From contig NZ_JAUHLN010000007.1 of NCBI RefSeq assembly GCF_030412265.1, forward strand, positions 24,068-88,067: DNA of 64,000 nucleotides, read 5' to 3'. The notes beneath the pieces were generated by a model. The model did not search any database. It saw only the letters and a program-made list of their open reading frames with translations, and had not been told where the DNA came from. Origin of the DNA: Fictibacillus terranigra. Its GTDB lineage: Bacteria; Bacillota; Bacilli; Bacillales; Fictibacillaceae. Positions 1-10,826 of the stretch are shown piece by piece. Position 1 is the first letter of the stretch, and each line of letters opens with the position of its first letter. The position numbers and the translations under genes were made by a program.

Positions 1-1
1 A

Positions 2-574
2 AGCGAAGGATGGTTTCAACAGGAAATAGAATATGTTTTAGACCAACTTCACAAATGTTTTAGGCGTGAAGAAATAAAAAGCAAAGTAATTGAGGAAAAT
101 ACGTTTTTATTAAGAAGTGAATCGACTATTAGTAAAAGGTTTCAAATGGTTTATCGCAGAGCAAAGACATTATATCCCACATTATCTAAATACTATTTTA
201 ATGGCACCAATTCTGATCAAAAAGCACTGTTATTATATAGCTTTCTTAAATGTTATCGATATGCCTACGAAAATTTCTTTGAATTGATTGTTTATCGTTA
301 TCAGCATAAGAATGGAACTTTACAGGTTTCAGATATGAGTTTTTACATGGAAGAAAAGGAACAACAATCAGAAAAAATCGCAAATTGGCATATAGCTACA
401 AAAAAGAAAATCAACAGTACACTTCTATTAGTTTACAGAGAAAGTGGTATGATTGAATTAGTAGAAGATGAGTACAAAGTCTCTCCTTTACATGTGAGTC
501 AAGCTCTTAAACAGTATGCTGAAGAACAGGACGTTTTGTTAAAAGCATTAATAACATTAAAGGCAGGTGGTTAA
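2..574 (+). CDS. brxA: BrxA (DUF1819), BREX phage-defence protein, 5' end outside window
   Basis: The frame is open from the left edge of the window, so the start codon lies upstream. About 190 residues are visible, close to the usual BrxA length of about 200, so only a short N-terminal part is missing. BrxA is a small all-helical DNA-binding protein that opens BREX operons. The assignment rests on the sequence (LLLYSFLKCYRYAYENF, then a C-terminal stretch ending ITLKAGG) and on what follows: brxB starts 2 bases after the stop and brxC, pglX and pglZ come next, the canonical order. The first in-frame ATG at 146 is internal and should not be taken as the start. Confidence 0.85.
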   Translation, partial: SEGWFQQEIEYVLDQLHKCFRREEIKSKVIEENTFLLRSESTISKRFQMVYRRAKTLYPTLSKYYFNGTNSDQKALLLYSFLKCYRYAYENFFELIVYRYQHKNGTLQVSDMSFYMEEKEQQSEKIANWHIATKKKINSTLLLVYRESGMIELVEDEYKVSPLHVSQALKQYAEEQDVLLKALITLKAGG

Positions 575-576
575 GA

Positions 577-1119
577 GTGACCATATATAAACGATTAGAA
601 CAATTGGAAGAACGTATAAATGAAGAAGGGTTTACGACACCAAAAGGGATTGGCAGTGAAATTCCACATTTTGTTTTTGATTATCCTGCTGAAGATGAAT
701 TAACAGTACGTACATATGTTGAAGGATTATTAAAGAGGGCAACATTAAATATAAAAGAAATCAATCTTTTTGAATTTCTTATTAGCTTGTTTAAAGATGA
801 TTTAGAAGAATTAATCACTATTGCTGAAGAAGAAGGCTATACAGAACTTTCCCAGGCCATTCAAACTGTTTTAGAAGATCAAGATTTGTTGGTGAACGCA
901 TTCATTGAAAAAACGGATAACGTGGAATTGATTTTTATAACAGGTGTAGGAACAGTACATCCATTTATTCGCTCGAGTCATTTACTTAAAAAATTATCGA
1001 ACCATGCATTTAGAACACCGCTTATATTATTTTATCCGGGTTATTTTTCTGGAGTAGATTTACGTCTATTTAACAAATTCCGACATGAAGATGAATACCA
1101 AATTACAAGGATTTCATAA
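577..1119 (+). CDS. brxB: BrxB (DUF1788), BREX protein
   Basis: This 180-residue protein starts at a GTG two bases after the brxA stop, so the two are probably translationally coupled. The DUF1788 family is recognised from features such as the FDYPAEDE segment and the LIFITGVGTVHPFIRSS core followed by LILFYPGYFSG, a pattern shared by BrxB proteins. BrxB is an essential component of type 1 BREX systems; its biochemical role is not settled. brxC starts 12 bases downstream. The base composition is AT-rich, like the rest of the island. Confidence 0.85.
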   Translation: MTIYKRLEQLEERINEEGFTTPKGIGSEIPHFVFDYPAEDELTVRTYVEGLLKRATLNIKEINLFEFLISLFKDDLEELITIAEEEGYTELSQAIQTVLEDQDLLVNAFIEKTDNVELIFITGVGTVHPFIRSSHLLKKLSNHAFRTPLILFYPGYFSGVDLRLFNKFRHEDEYQITRIS

Positions 1120-1131
1120 GGAGTAGGAACA

Positions 1132-4100
1132 ATGATTATTCAAGAGATTTTTGAGAAGAAAATTGACCGACCAATTAATGGTGTTGTACAAGCAGGTCAA
1201 ATTGATGAAGATACAATTCAAACCGAGTTAGAAGAATACGTTGTGACAGCAGAAATTTTAGAGAGCTTAAAAGGATTTTATGAAAATTATGAGAAGGCGT
1301 ATTCAACACCAACGAAAAATGTGGGTGTGTGGATTTCTGGTTTCTTCGGTTCCGGTAAATCACATTTCCTTAAAATTTTATCTTACTTATTGGATGGTAA
1401 GAAAGTCGGGGAAAAAACGCCATTTGAATACTTTAAAGATAAAGTTTCTGATACCACACTTTTAGATACAATGTCTCGGATAGAATCAAAACCCTCAGAT
1501 GCATTATTATTTAATGTTGGTTCTGAAGCAGGAGCTAGTGCAGCACGTGGTACGAAAGAAAGTATTATCGAAATTATCTTACGTATTTTTAATGAACATT
1601 TAGGTTATTCCAATACGCTATGGGTAGCGGATTTCGAACGACAACTAGCTAATGACCAAAAATATGATGCTTTTTGTTCGAAAATTGAAGAGTTGCATAA
1701 CGAAAAATGGCAAGATTTCCGGACTAAATTCCGCTTGAGATATGCAAAAATTATTGCTGCACTTTGTGAAATTGGTTATGAACTAGAAACGGCGGATTTC
1801 CTAGTAAAATCAGCACAAAAGGAATTTTCAATTTCAGCGGTTCAGTTAGGTAAGCTTGTTGCACAATATTGTAAATCTAAAGGCTCCGACTATCGCTTAA
1901 TCTTTTTAATTGATGAAGTTGGTCAATATATCGGTACAGATAATAACCTTATGCTTGATTTACAAAACGCTGTAGAAGAAATTGGTGCTGCTGCAATGGG
2001 ACAAGCATGGATTGCCGTTACTTCTCAGGAAAAGATTAAAGACGTTTCTAATATGAATGCAGCCAATACAAAAGATTTTTCGAAAATTCAAGGGAGATTT
2101 GAAACACGGATAAATTTATCGAGTTCAGATACAGACGAAGTTTTAAAACGCCGTTTATTAGAAAAGACAGAAACGGCTTCGAAAACATTAGAGTCCATTT
2201 TTGAACCAAATGAGCAAATAATTCGTAATCGCCTTTCTTTTGATAAAGATCGAACACAATATCGCTCAGGCTATCGTTCAACTGATGAGTTTGTTGAAAC
2301 ATATCCATTTCTACCTTATCAAGTCGATTTATTGCAAGCTGTTTTAGAGAAAATTGGTATACATGGTGAAGGAAGTTCTTACGCTTCAAGAGGGGAACGT
2401 TCATTATTAAAAGCTTTCCAAGAAGCAGCGATTTATAATGGCCAAGAAGAGTTAGGCAATCTAGTAACGATGGCGGAGTTTTATTCAACTATTCGTCAAC
2501 ATTTAGAATCAGCTATCGTTCAGACAATTTCGAGAGCTGAAAACCGAGCAAAAAATTCGGAAGGTCTTGTTGAATATGATGTTGAAGTATTAAAAGTATT
2601 GTATTTGATTAAAGGTATAGACCACATTAAAGCAACATCAAATAATATTTCAACACTTCTTTTAGAAAGTATTCAGACTGAGAAAAATGAACTTATAATT
2701 AAAGAATCATTAAATCGTCTAGAGCAAACGATGTTTATTGAAAAGCACGCAGACGGTACGTATTCATTCTTATCAGATGAAGAACAAGAAATTAATAAAG
2801 AAATTCGTAACGTTGATGTTAATGCTATCAAAATTAAAGAAAGATTAGGCGATACATTTTTTGAGAAAATGTATCCAAACGCTAAATATAACTATCAAAA
2901 GGGAATGCTTTTTGATTACAATAAACGTTTTGATAATTATGCAAAAACAAATATGAAATATCCGTTAACAATGCAAGTCATTACGGGTGGGTTAACTACA
3001 ACAGAAGCTGCTTTACAGGCTATAGAAGGACAAATGGTTATTTATTTAAATGAGGAATTAATTGCAGAAGCAGAAGAAGCCATTCGTATTTCTGAACAAA
3101 TACGTCGTTATGTGAATTTAAAACGCAATCCAAGTACAACGCAGGCACAGCATCGTATTTATGATGCGAAAATGGACAGTATTGGTGACTATGAGGTAAA
3201 GGCAGAAGAATTATTACGAAAAGCTTGTGAAGAAGCAACAATCTTCATTCAAATGCAGGAGCGTACATTCCGAGGAAATTTTGAAAAGCAAGTAACAGAC
3301 GCTTTTGATATGTTAATCCAAAGCACATACAAGTATTTAGAATACATTGATGAACCAATTCAAATGAAAACATTCAAAGAACAATGGAGAAACCTAGCTG
3401 AGAAAGGTATTTCAAATGATTTACTAGGTGAAACAGGTAATGCTAAAGCTTATAACGAAGTATTACGCCATTTAGATGAACTCATTCGTATGCATCAGAA
3501 ACCATCGTTAAAGGACTTTATTGATAAATATAATCAGGTCCCTTATGGCTGGAGTGACTACGATACAATTGGCATTGTCCTAGCTTTAATGCAGTCCGGT
3601 AAAGTAAAGTTAATGATTGCAGATGAACACTTTACACCAACGAGTTCACCTCAATTTTATGATAAACTTGCTCGAACAACAGAGCGAGATAAAATACGTG
3701 TTATTCCCGAAATTGAAGTGGATCCAAAAGTTCGTCGTGATTTCATTGGATTATATAAAGATTTGTTTGGACGAATGGATATTGGGGATTCTTATCAAGA
3801 GTTTGCGAATGCAATTCAAACTGCAGTTAAGAATTATCTTATCCAACCATTAGAGGAAATTGATGACCGTCGAAAGAAAACTATATCTTCTGAGTTCGCT
3901 TATCCTGAAGGAGCAAAAATTAGTTCTTTAAAAATTGATATTCTCCGATTAACACAAATTCGGGAACCAGAACAACTTGTAAAGGCATTTATTGATGCCG
4001 AGGATGATTTATACGATTGGCAAGATGCGATTGAACAGTTAGTTGGTTTCTATTTAAAAGCACCAATTGAACGGTTTGATGAAGCAGTATCGTTTTTAAA

Positions 4101-4710
4101 TCAAGCTCAAAATGATTTACGGTATTCTCAATCACAAAAGGTAAACCTGCTAAAGAAAAAAATAACCGACATTTTAACAAAAGCATCACCATATAGTGAA
4201 ATTCCTCAATTACCTAGTTTAATTGAAAAGCTCGATCAAGCAATTCAAGAAGAAGTTACAGAACAAAAACAAGGTCTTGCAAGTCAAATTAAACAACTAG
4301 AGAAAAAGATAGATGATTTAAAAGATTATTATTCAAATAACGAAATCATTATGGAATTAATAACCGATAAAATGCAGAACTTCAAAATGCTGCAACAAGA
4401 AATTCTTAATAGTAGTAGCCTAATCACGATTCAAATGAATTTGACGAAACTACGTACAGTAACAGAAACAATTCAGGAAGAAGCAAAACGTAAAGAAAAA
4501 GAATTACTACAATTAAAACCGCCAGCACCAGACACACCTACTACGGTTATACGTGAAAAAGGAACAAAAATTATTTCTTCAATCGAGTTAAAAAACATGA
4601 TTTCACATACAAACATCGAAACACAGTCTGACTTAGATGCTGTACTAGCAGAGTTACGGTCACAGTTATTAAAAGAACTAAAAGAAAATACATTAAAAAT
4701 TGAATTATAG
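1132..4710 (+). CDS. brxC: BrxC, large P-loop ATPase of BREX
   Basis: This 1192-residue protein has the normal BrxC length. It carries a Walker A motif GFFGSGKS at residues 70-77, followed by a long ATPase domain (FLIDEVGQYIG near residue 260 is a good Walker B candidate) and a helical C-terminal half with heptad-like Lys/Glu/Gln-rich coiled-coil sequence around residues 1030-1120. BrxC (DUF6079/PglY-like) is thought to act as an AAA-type ATPase in the BREX complex that methylates self DNA and blocks phage replication. The ATG start follows an AAGGAG site (1119-1124). Only one brxC is present; haloarchaeal type 5 systems carry two. Confidence 0.92.
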   Translation: MIIQEIFEKKIDRPINGVVQAGQIDEDTIQTELEEYVVTAEILESLKGFYENYEKAYSTPTKNVGVWISGFFGSGKSHFLKILSYLLDGKKVGEKTPFEYFKDKVSDTTLLDTMSRIESKPSDALLFNVGSEAGASAARGTKESIIEIILRIFNEHLGYSNTLWVADFERQLANDQKYDAFCSKIEELHNEKWQDFRTKFRLRYAKIIAALCEIGYELETADFLVKSAQKEFSISAVQLGKLVAQYCKSKGSDYRLIFLIDEVGQYIGTDNNLMLDLQNAVEEIGAAAMGQAWIAVTSQEKIKDVSNMNAANTKDFSKIQGRFETRINLSSSDTDEVLKRRLLEKTETASKTLESIFEPNEQIIRNRLSFDKDRTQYRSGYRSTDEFVETYPFLPYQVDLLQAVLEKIGIHGEGSSYASRGERSLLKAFQEAAIYNGQEELGNLVTMAEFYSTIRQHLESAIVQTISRAENRAKNSEGLVEYDVEVLKVLYLIKGIDHIKATSNNISTLLLESIQTEKNELIIKESLNRLEQTMFIEKHADGTYSFLSDEEQEINKEIRNVDVNAIKIKERLGDTFFEKMYPNAKYNYQKGMLFDYNKRFDNYAKTNMKYPLTMQVITGGLTTTEAALQAIEGQMVIYLNEELIAEAEEAIRISEQIRRYVNLKRNPSTTQAQHRIYDAKMDSIGDYEVKAEELLRKACEEATIFIQMQERTFRGNFEKQVTDAFDMLIQSTYKYLEYIDEPIQMKTFKEQWRNLAEKGISNDLLGETGNAKAYNEVLRHLDELIRMHQKPSLKDFIDKYNQVPYGWSDYDTIGIVLALMQSGKVKLMIADEHFTPTSSPQFYDKLARTTERDKIRVIPEIEVDPKVRRDFIGLYKDLFGRMDIGDSYQEFANAIQTAVKNYLIQPLEEIDDRRKKTISSEFAYPEGAKISSLKIDILRLTQIREPEQLVKAFIDAEDDLYDWQDAIEQLVGFYLKAPIERFDEAVSFLNQAQNDLRYSQSQKVNLLKKKITDILTKASPYSEIPQLPSLIEKLDQAIQEEVTEQKQGLASQIKQLEKKIDDLKDYYSNNEIIMELITDKMQNFKMLQQEILNSSSLITIQMNLTKLRTVTETIQEEAKRKEKELLQLKPPAPDTPTTVIREKGTKIISSIELKNMISHTNIETQSDLDAVLAELRSQLLKELKENTLKIEL

Positions 4711-4715
4711 GCATT

Positions 4716-4740
4716 GGAAGGGGTTGTCCCTTCCTTTGTT
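4716..4740 (+). terminator. Stem-loop between brxC and pglX
   Basis: The arms GGAAGGG and CCCTTCC are separated by 5 bases and followed by TTTGTT. It lies 6 bases after the brxC stop and just before the pglX ribosome site, so it is more likely a partial terminator or RNA-processing element than an operon end. Confidence 0.6.
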
Positions 4741-4757
4741 GTAATGAGGTGGAAAAA

Positions 4758-7700
4758 GTGAACAAAACGGAATTGAAAAACTTTGCTATTCAATCACGTC
4801 GTCAATTAATTGATCAAGTAAAAACAAAAGCACTAATGTACGGTATTGATGAAAAGATTGATCTAGAAATTCAAGAACAATTTGGGCAATTAATGATTAA
4901 TGATAAGCCATACCCCCTCTATATGAAACCAGCATTCACCTCATTAAAAAATCAGCTTAAACAAAAAGGTTTTAAGCAGTTAGTTGAGGAAGTTGCCTAC
5001 ACATGGTTTAACCGTATTATTGCCATTCGTTATATGGAAGTACATGATTACTTACCTGAAAAGGTAAGTGTGTTGTCAAGTAGTGTAGGACGAGTAGATC
5101 CTGATATTTTATTTGAATATGAAACAATGGATTTACCAATAAAACAAGAAGAGATTCGAGAATTATTACATGTAGGGGATACAGAAGGTGCATATCGCAA
5201 GTTATTTATTGCACAGTGTAATGCATTAAATAGTATTTTGCCATTCCTATTTGAACAAATTCAAGATTATACGGAGCTTTTACTACCAGACTTTTTACTT
5301 GATGCAGAATCAGTCATTAAGGTACTTGTTCAAAATGATGAATTAACGAATAGTTTTGATGAAATTGAAGTGATTGGTTGGTTGTATCAATATTATATCG
5401 CAGAAGAAAAGGGCCGAGTATTTGCTCAAAAAAGCAAATATAAAAAAGAAGAAATCCCATTTGCAACACAACTCTTTACACCAAAGTGGATCGTGCAGTA
5501 TATGGTACAGAACTCACTTGGACGCTACTGGACTGAGGCACATCAAGAAGATGAAGATTTAATCAGTAATTGGAAATACTTCATTAAGCATGAAGAAGAG
5601 GATTTCCGCGAGAAAATTGCTCCGTATGTGAATAAAGAATTAAGAGTAGAGGATATTAAGCTGCTTGATCCTGCGATGGGTAGTGGACATATTTTAGTTT
5701 ATGCCTTTGAAGTATTCTATCAAATTTATGAGAAGTGTGGTTACCCAGAACGTGATATTCCACGATTAATCATAGAGAACAATTTATATGGATTAGATAT
5801 TGATGACCGTGCATATCAATTAGCAGCATTTGCAGTAGTAATGAAGGCCTCTTCTTATTCTCGTCGTTTTTTGCGTAGTGTTGAACGAGAAGGTATTAAG
5901 TTAAACTTGGCATCTATTCAAGAAACGAATCATATTTCAGATGATGTGATTGCGTATATTGCTCAAGAAGAAGAGGGAGAGCTATATAACCAAGTAAAAT
6001 CCATCATTGATCAATATCATAATGCTAAAACATATGGTTCGTTAATTAATATCACAGAACGGGATATTTCATTTATTGAAGATCGATTAGAATATATTCA
6101 AAATAATCCCGTAGAAGATTTGTTTTACGGGGAACAGCATGATATTGCGAAAGAAATATTACCAGCATTAGTTAAACAAACAAAAATTATGAAAAATGAA
6201 TACGATGTTCTTGTTATGAATCCTCCATATATGGGTTCTACTAATATGCCGAAGGATTTATCTCAATTTTTGAAAATAAACTTTGATGATTCAAAATCAG
6301 ATTTATTTGCTACGTTTATACAAAAGTCATTTGAATATGTTAAACCATATGGTATGAATAGTATGGTAACTATGCAATCTTGGATGTTCCTATCTAGTTA
6401 TGAGAACATTAGAAGAAAAATTATTACTGAAAAAACAATTATTAATATGGCTCATTTAGATAGTATGGTAATGGGCATTGCTTTTGGTACTGTAGCTACA
6501 GTTATTCGAAATTATTTAATATCTGGTTATAATGGCGTTTATTTTAAAGTTAATTATAATAATGAACAAATATATCCTTTTAAAGATTTAACTTTCATGA
6601 ATGTTAATGCAACAAAATTCCTCGATATTCCTTCTGCACCGATTGCTTATTGGGCAGATGAAAGTATCTACCATGCATTTAAGAAAGGTGATTCTATTAC
6701 GAATTATGCAGAAACATTTCAAGGTATAATTACTGGGGATAACGAAAAGTTCCTTAGATTATGGCATGAAATATCCGTTGATAAAATACCTTTCAATGTA
6801 AACGATATGGATTTAGTTAATTTAGAAAAGACGTATTGGATTCCTTATAATAAAGGTGGGTACTTCAAAAAATGGTATGGAATTCAAGATTATGTAGTAA
6901 ATTGGAAGAACGGACCTGATGATAAAACTAGAGGTAAAAAACAATTCTCTAAGTATTATTTAAAAGAGTATGTTGCTTGGTCCTATACTGTTCATGATGC
7001 TATTGCTGTTCGCTATTATCCTACTGGTTTTTTATGGGATGTGCGGGGTTCGGGTTTAATGGATTTTACAGATATGAAATATTATTTACAAGCACTTATT
7101 TCTAGTAAGGTAGGGATAACTCTATTTCATGTATGTAATTCTACAATTAGCTTTCAAGTAGAGAACGTATTACAATTACCAATAATTTATGAAAGTACTT
7201 TAAAAGAAAAAATAGATTCTTTAGTTTTAGAATGTATTGAAATAACGAAAAAAGATTGGGATTCATATGAAATAGCTTGGGATTTCTTAAAACACCCCTT
7301 ATTAAACTATGGAAAAGATTTATTAAATTCAATTTATAGAAAATGGTGCGAAGAAACTTCATCATTTATTAAGCAACTTAAAAATAATGAAGAAGAAATT
7401 AATAAAATTTTTATTAATATATATGGTATGAATAATATTCTGGATTCGTATGTAGATGATAAGGATATTACAATAATGCAGAGAGAAATATCAAAAGATG
7501 TTCGGGATTTTATTTCCTATTTTATAGGATGTATGATGGGACGTTATTCTCTTGATATAGAAGGTCTTTTATATGCAGGTGTAAATTGGAATGAAAACAA
7601 CTATACTTCATTTGGACCAAATTCGAATGGAATCATTCATTTTACCGAATCACCATACTTTGAAAATGATATTATTCTTCGTCTTCGCGAGTTTCTTTCA

Positions 7701-8222
7701 TTTGCATATTCACCAGATACAGTAGATGAAAACATCCAATGGCTAGCAGCAGCACTTGAAATGAAAAAAGATGAAGATGCAGAAGCTCGCTTGCGTCGTT
7801 ATTTTTTAGATGAATTCTTTGTAGAACATTGTAAAATTTATCAAAAACGTCCCATTTATTGGTTGGTCGATTCTGGTAAACAAAAAGGGTTACGTACGTT
7901 GATCTATATGCATCGATACCAACCAGATACAATGGCGACGATTCGTTTTGAGCATTTGCAGGAAATTCAAGCCAAGTATCAAAATGAAATTAATGATTTG
8001 GAAAATCGATTAGTGAATCCAAACCTATCAGCTAGTGAGAAGAAAAAGCTAACAGCAGAAAAAACTTCTTTTGAAAAGAAAATGGATGAGTTACGAGGGT
8101 TTGATAAACGTTTAGCTGAGATAGCTAACGAAGAGATTGAAATTAGTCTAGACGATGGTGTGAAAGTGAACTATGAGAAGTTCTATCGTGGTGGCAAAGG
8201 TGTATTAGCGAAGATTAAATAA
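4758..8222 (+). CDS. pglX: PglX (BrxX), BREX adenine-specific DNA methyltransferase
   Basis: PglX is the N6-adenine methyltransferase that marks host DNA at the BREX recognition site and helps recognise unmodified phage DNA. The S-adenosylmethionine motif DPAMGSGH lies near residues 304-311 and the catalytic NPPY motif near 488-491. The C-terminal third probably holds the target-recognition region and ends in a coiled-coil-like stretch. The GTG at 4758 gives the N-terminus MNKTELKNFA, which matches the usual PglX start; the GTG at 4749 overlaps the GAGGTGG ribosome site and is rejected. The length is 1154 residues. The middle part (about 6200-7650) is even richer in A and T than the flanks, as expected for a variable recognition domain. 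Confidence 0.93.
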   Translation: MNKTELKNFAIQSRRQLIDQVKTKALMYGIDEKIDLEIQEQFGQLMINDKPYPLYMKPAFTSLKNQLKQKGFKQLVEEVAYTWFNRIIAIRYMEVHDYLPEKVSVLSSSVGRVDPDILFEYETMDLPIKQEEIRELLHVGDTEGAYRKLFIAQCNALNSILPFLFEQIQDYTELLLPDFLLDAESVIKVLVQNDELTNSFDEIEVIGWLYQYYIAEEKGRVFAQKSKYKKEEIPFATQLFTPKWIVQYMVQNSLGRYWTEAHQEDEDLISNWKYFIKHEEEDFREKIAPYVNKELRVEDIKLLDPAMGSGHILVYAFEVFYQIYEKCGYPERDIPRLIIENNLYGLDIDDRAYQLAAFAVVMKASSYSRRFLRSVEREGIKLNLASIQETNHISDDVIAYIAQEEEGELYNQVKSIIDQYHNAKTYGSLINITERDISFIEDRLEYIQNNPVEDLFYGEQHDIAKEILPALVKQTKIMKNEYDVLVMNPPYMGSTNMPKDLSQFLKINFDDSKSDLFATFIQKSFEYVKPYGMNSMVTMQSWMFLSSYENIRRKIITEKTIINMAHLDSMVMGIAFGTVATVIRNYLISGYNGVYFKVNYNNEQIYPFKDLTFMNVNATKFLDIPSAPIAYWADESIYHAFKKGDSITNYAETFQGIITGDNEKFLRLWHEISVDKIPFNVNDMDLVNLEKTYWIPYNKGGYFKKWYGIQDYVVNWKNGPDDKTRGKKQFSKYYLKEYVAWSYTVHDAIAVRYYPTGFLWDVRGSGLMDFTDMKYYLQALISSKVGITLFHVCNSTISFQVENVLQLPIIYESTLKEKIDSLVLECIEITKKDWDSYEIAWDFLKHPLLNYGKDLLNSIYRKWCEETSSFIKQLKNNEEEINKIFINIYGMNNILDSYVDDKDITIMQREISKDVRDFISYFIGCMMGRYSLDIEGLLYAGVNWNENNYTSFGPNSNGIIHFTESPYFENDIILRLREFLSFAYSPDTVDENIQWLAAALEMKKDEDAEARLRRYFLDEFFVEHCKIYQKRPIYWLVDSGKQKGLRTLIYMHRYQPDTMATIRFEHLQEIQAKYQNEINDLENRLVNPNLSASEKKKLTAEKTSFEKKMDELRGFDKRLAEIANEEIEISLDDGVKVNYEKFYRGGKGVLAKIK

Positions 8223-8228
8223 ATCATG

Positions 8229-8258
8229 GCCTTCTTACTTTGGTAAGGAGGCTTGTTT
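8229..8258 (+). terminator. Stem-loop between pglX and pglZ
   Basis: The ten-base arms GCCTTCTTAC and GTAAGGAGGC (one G:T wobble) enclose TTTG and are followed by TTGTTT. A TATAAT at 8269-8274 could be a -10 box for pglZ, but no convincing -35 precedes it. Confidence 0.6.
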
Positions 8259-8311
8259 AATATTAAGGTATAATTAAAATTATTAGCAAATATTCATAAT
8301 GAGGTGACACA

Positions 8312-10822
8312 ATGAATGTCATTGAACTGTTAAAAGAGCGAATAGAGGACGAGCTATATAAAAAAAATAAGCCGCGCACGGTTATTTTTTGGTATGACGA
8401 GCAAGGAGAATATTCTGTTTCTGATTTAGAAGAAACATTAGCAGAGCAACCGATTCATATCCGCCAATTAACACGCAATAATTTCTTTACTCTTAAATTA
8501 GAAATCGAGTTGGAAAAGAAAAGGGATTCTTTTTTATTATATGCTGATTTTGCAAAACCAGCGATAGAAGACAACTTTTTACTGGATACGGAGCTTTACG
8601 GTACAGAGTTTAAAGCTGATACGAATGCTTTACTTGCAGAGCAATTACAAGTAAGTGATGCTATTTTAAGACCTTTAATAAAGGAATATGGAGAGTTTTT
8701 TAAAAGTGCGGAGCGTAAAAATAAATTAAAGAAAGTAGTACCGCCAAATGCTAGTGAACGTGATATAGAGTATGCTATGTTAGCTGTTCTTACAGGCGCA
8801 CCCATTGCAAATATGGAAGAGATTACTCGCCATTTATTGTTGCGTGGCTTACAAGAAGAAACAAATGAAGTATATAAAGCCATATCAAAACGGTTTAGCA
8901 CGAATCGTATGTGGGAGCATATTTCGGAATACTTTGGTTTGCATTCAAGTGATTTGACATTGAAGTATTTAATGGAACATGTACTGTATGCGCATTTCAA
9001 ACTTCATGCACAATTTGAAGAACAGTCATTACAAAAGAAATATGAAACAACACGCGGCAATGTATGTGCTTTATTTATTGATGACTGGCTACATACAAAA
9101 GAAAGCGAAGTAGAAGTCTTAGAAACATATATGAAGGAAATCGAACAAAGATTTTCGATTATTGATGTGTTACACGAACGTCCAATCGAGCAATTTGCTG
9201 ATATTTCAACTTTCCCAATAATTGATCATTTATTGATAAATAGGTTAACAGTGGAATTTCTTCATCAAACATCCAATTTTGATACTTGGAAAGAAATTTT
9301 GAATAAGCGTTTAAAAATGCATTGGGCGAAACGAAATGAACGAATTGAACGCTTGTTAAATGTTTTGCTTGATGCAGTTGATTTGACGAAGTATAAAATG
9401 TTCTTGAAGCAATATGATACTCGTGAGCCTTTATACGTTCAATACACAAGTGAACTTTACTTAATTGATCAAGCATATAGACGCTTTATGACAGGATTTA
9501 CGCAATTAGAAAATAAAGAAATGCTAGAAAAACTAGCTGAGCAATTAACAAATTGGTATGAAAATAAATATTTATTGAAAATTGCTCAAGAGACTAATTA
9601 TCTTTTAGAAAATGCAGAAGTAGGAAAATTACCTAAACAGGCTAAGTTTTATAAAGAAGTTTTACAGCCGGTTCTTGAAAAAGAATCAACACGCGTATTT
9701 GTGATAATTTCAGATGCTGTACGATATGAGGTAGGAGCAGAATTAGTTTCTCGGTTAAATTTACGTTCTAATGGAGTTGCCTCTATCAGTCCGCTAGTTG
9801 CGAATATGCCAACGTATACACAATTAGGTATGGCATCTTTATTACCCCATAAAGTATTATCTTTTACTGAAAATGGAACAGTATTAGCAGATGACCAACC
9901 TACAAATGGATTAGCAAATCGTACTGAAATTCTACAAGCAGCTCATCCAGAAGCAATTGCCTATCGTTTAACAGATTTATTAGATTGGTCAAGAGCGACA
10001 GCAGATGAAAATTTAAAAGGAAAGCGTCTCGTATACTTATATCATGATGTAATCGATGCAGCAGGTGATTCTGCAAAATCCGAACGTGCTACTTATATAG
10101 CGGCAGAACGAGCAATAAAAGAATTATCAATTGCTGTTGATCGATTATCTAAATTGCAAGCAAAACGAATTTTTATAACAGCCGATCACGGATTCCTTTA
10201 TCAGTATCCAAGAATTGAAAATGATATTAAAGTAGTGAGTGTTAAAGGTGAAATTATTGATTCGAATCGTCGCTTTGCTGTTGGTCATCATCTACTAGTA
10301 GATGATGGAGCTATTAATGTGCCAGATGATTTTTCAACATTAGAAGGTGTTGAAAAAGTAATTGCTAAAGGCGTAAACAGATTTATAGGCGGTGGAGGAT
10401 TACAGTTTGTACACGGCGGTGCAACACCCCAAGAAGTAATAGTACCACTAATTGATTATCGTCGTACTTCACAAGCGGTTCTTGTTGAAATCAGTGTAGC
10501 CATGCCAAAACGTGTAATTACAGGTTTCCGTATCCAAGTGCCAATATATCAGGAACAAAGTATTTCACAAGAATATAAGGCACGAACAATTCGGGCTGCA
10601 TTTTACCTAAATGGTGAGCGAATTTCAAATGAAATTGAATGGACATTTGATATGGTGGGAGAAAACCATGAGCGCACGGAGCAACTAACATTTAATCTTG
10701 TAGAAAGCTATTATCCAACAGGACAAACTTGTGAGCTGAGAATGCTAACAGTAGAAGATGACAAAGTCACACCATATCGCGAGACAGAATTTACGATTCA
10801 TATGTATAATGCGCTTTACTAA
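8312..10822 (+). CDS. pglZ: PglZ, BREX alkaline-phosphatase-superfamily protein
   Basis: This 836-residue protein is of typical PglZ size. The PglZ domain belongs to the alkaline phosphatase superfamily of metal-dependent hydrolases. The signature segment VFVIISDAVRYEVG begins near residue 463 and the metal-site-like FITADHGFLYQ near residue 622. PglZ is required for BREX defence and in PglX-linked systems is thought to balance modification. The ATG follows a good GAGGTGA site. The gene ends with a strong terminator, so the core transcript probably stops here, before the helicase. Confidence 0.92.
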   Translation: MNVIELLKERIEDELYKKNKPRTVIFWYDEQGEYSVSDLEETLAEQPIHIRQLTRNNFFTLKLEIELEKKRDSFLLYADFAKPAIEDNFLLDTELYGTEFKADTNALLAEQLQVSDAILRPLIKEYGEFFKSAERKNKLKKVVPPNASERDIEYAMLAVLTGAPIANMEEITRHLLLRGLQEETNEVYKAISKRFSTNRMWEHISEYFGLHSSDLTLKYLMEHVLYAHFKLHAQFEEQSLQKKYETTRGNVCALFIDDWLHTKESEVEVLETYMKEIEQRFSIIDVLHERPIEQFADISTFPIIDHLLINRLTVEFLHQTSNFDTWKEILNKRLKMHWAKRNERIERLLNVLLDAVDLTKYKMFLKQYDTREPLYVQYTSELYLIDQAYRRFMTGFTQLENKEMLEKLAEQLTNWYENKYLLKIAQETNYLLENAEVGKLPKQAKFYKEVLQPVLEKESTRVFVIISDAVRYEVGAELVSRLNLRSNGVASISPLVANMPTYTQLGMASLLPHKVLSFTENGTVLADDQPTNGLANRTEILQAAHPEAIAYRLTDLLDWSRATADENLKGKRLVYLYHDVIDAAGDSAKSERATYIAAERAIKELSIAVDRLSKLQAKRIFITADHGFLYQYPRIENDIKVVSVKGEIIDSNRRFAVGHHLLVDDGAINVPDDFSTLEGVEKVIAKGVNRFIGGGGLQFVHGGATPQEVIVPLIDYRRTSQAVLVEISVAMPKRVITGFRIQVPIYQEQSISQEYKARTIRAAFYLNGERISNEIEWTFDMVGENHERTEQLTFNLVESYYPTGQTCELRMLTVEDDKVTPYRETEFTIHMYNALY

Positions 10823-10826
10823 AGAG

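Noticed and set aside
2048..2488. Long minus-strand frames within brxC, pglX, essC, guaA and others
   Set aside because: They are shadows of strong plus-strand genes with clear motifs; none has its own ribosome site and family signature.
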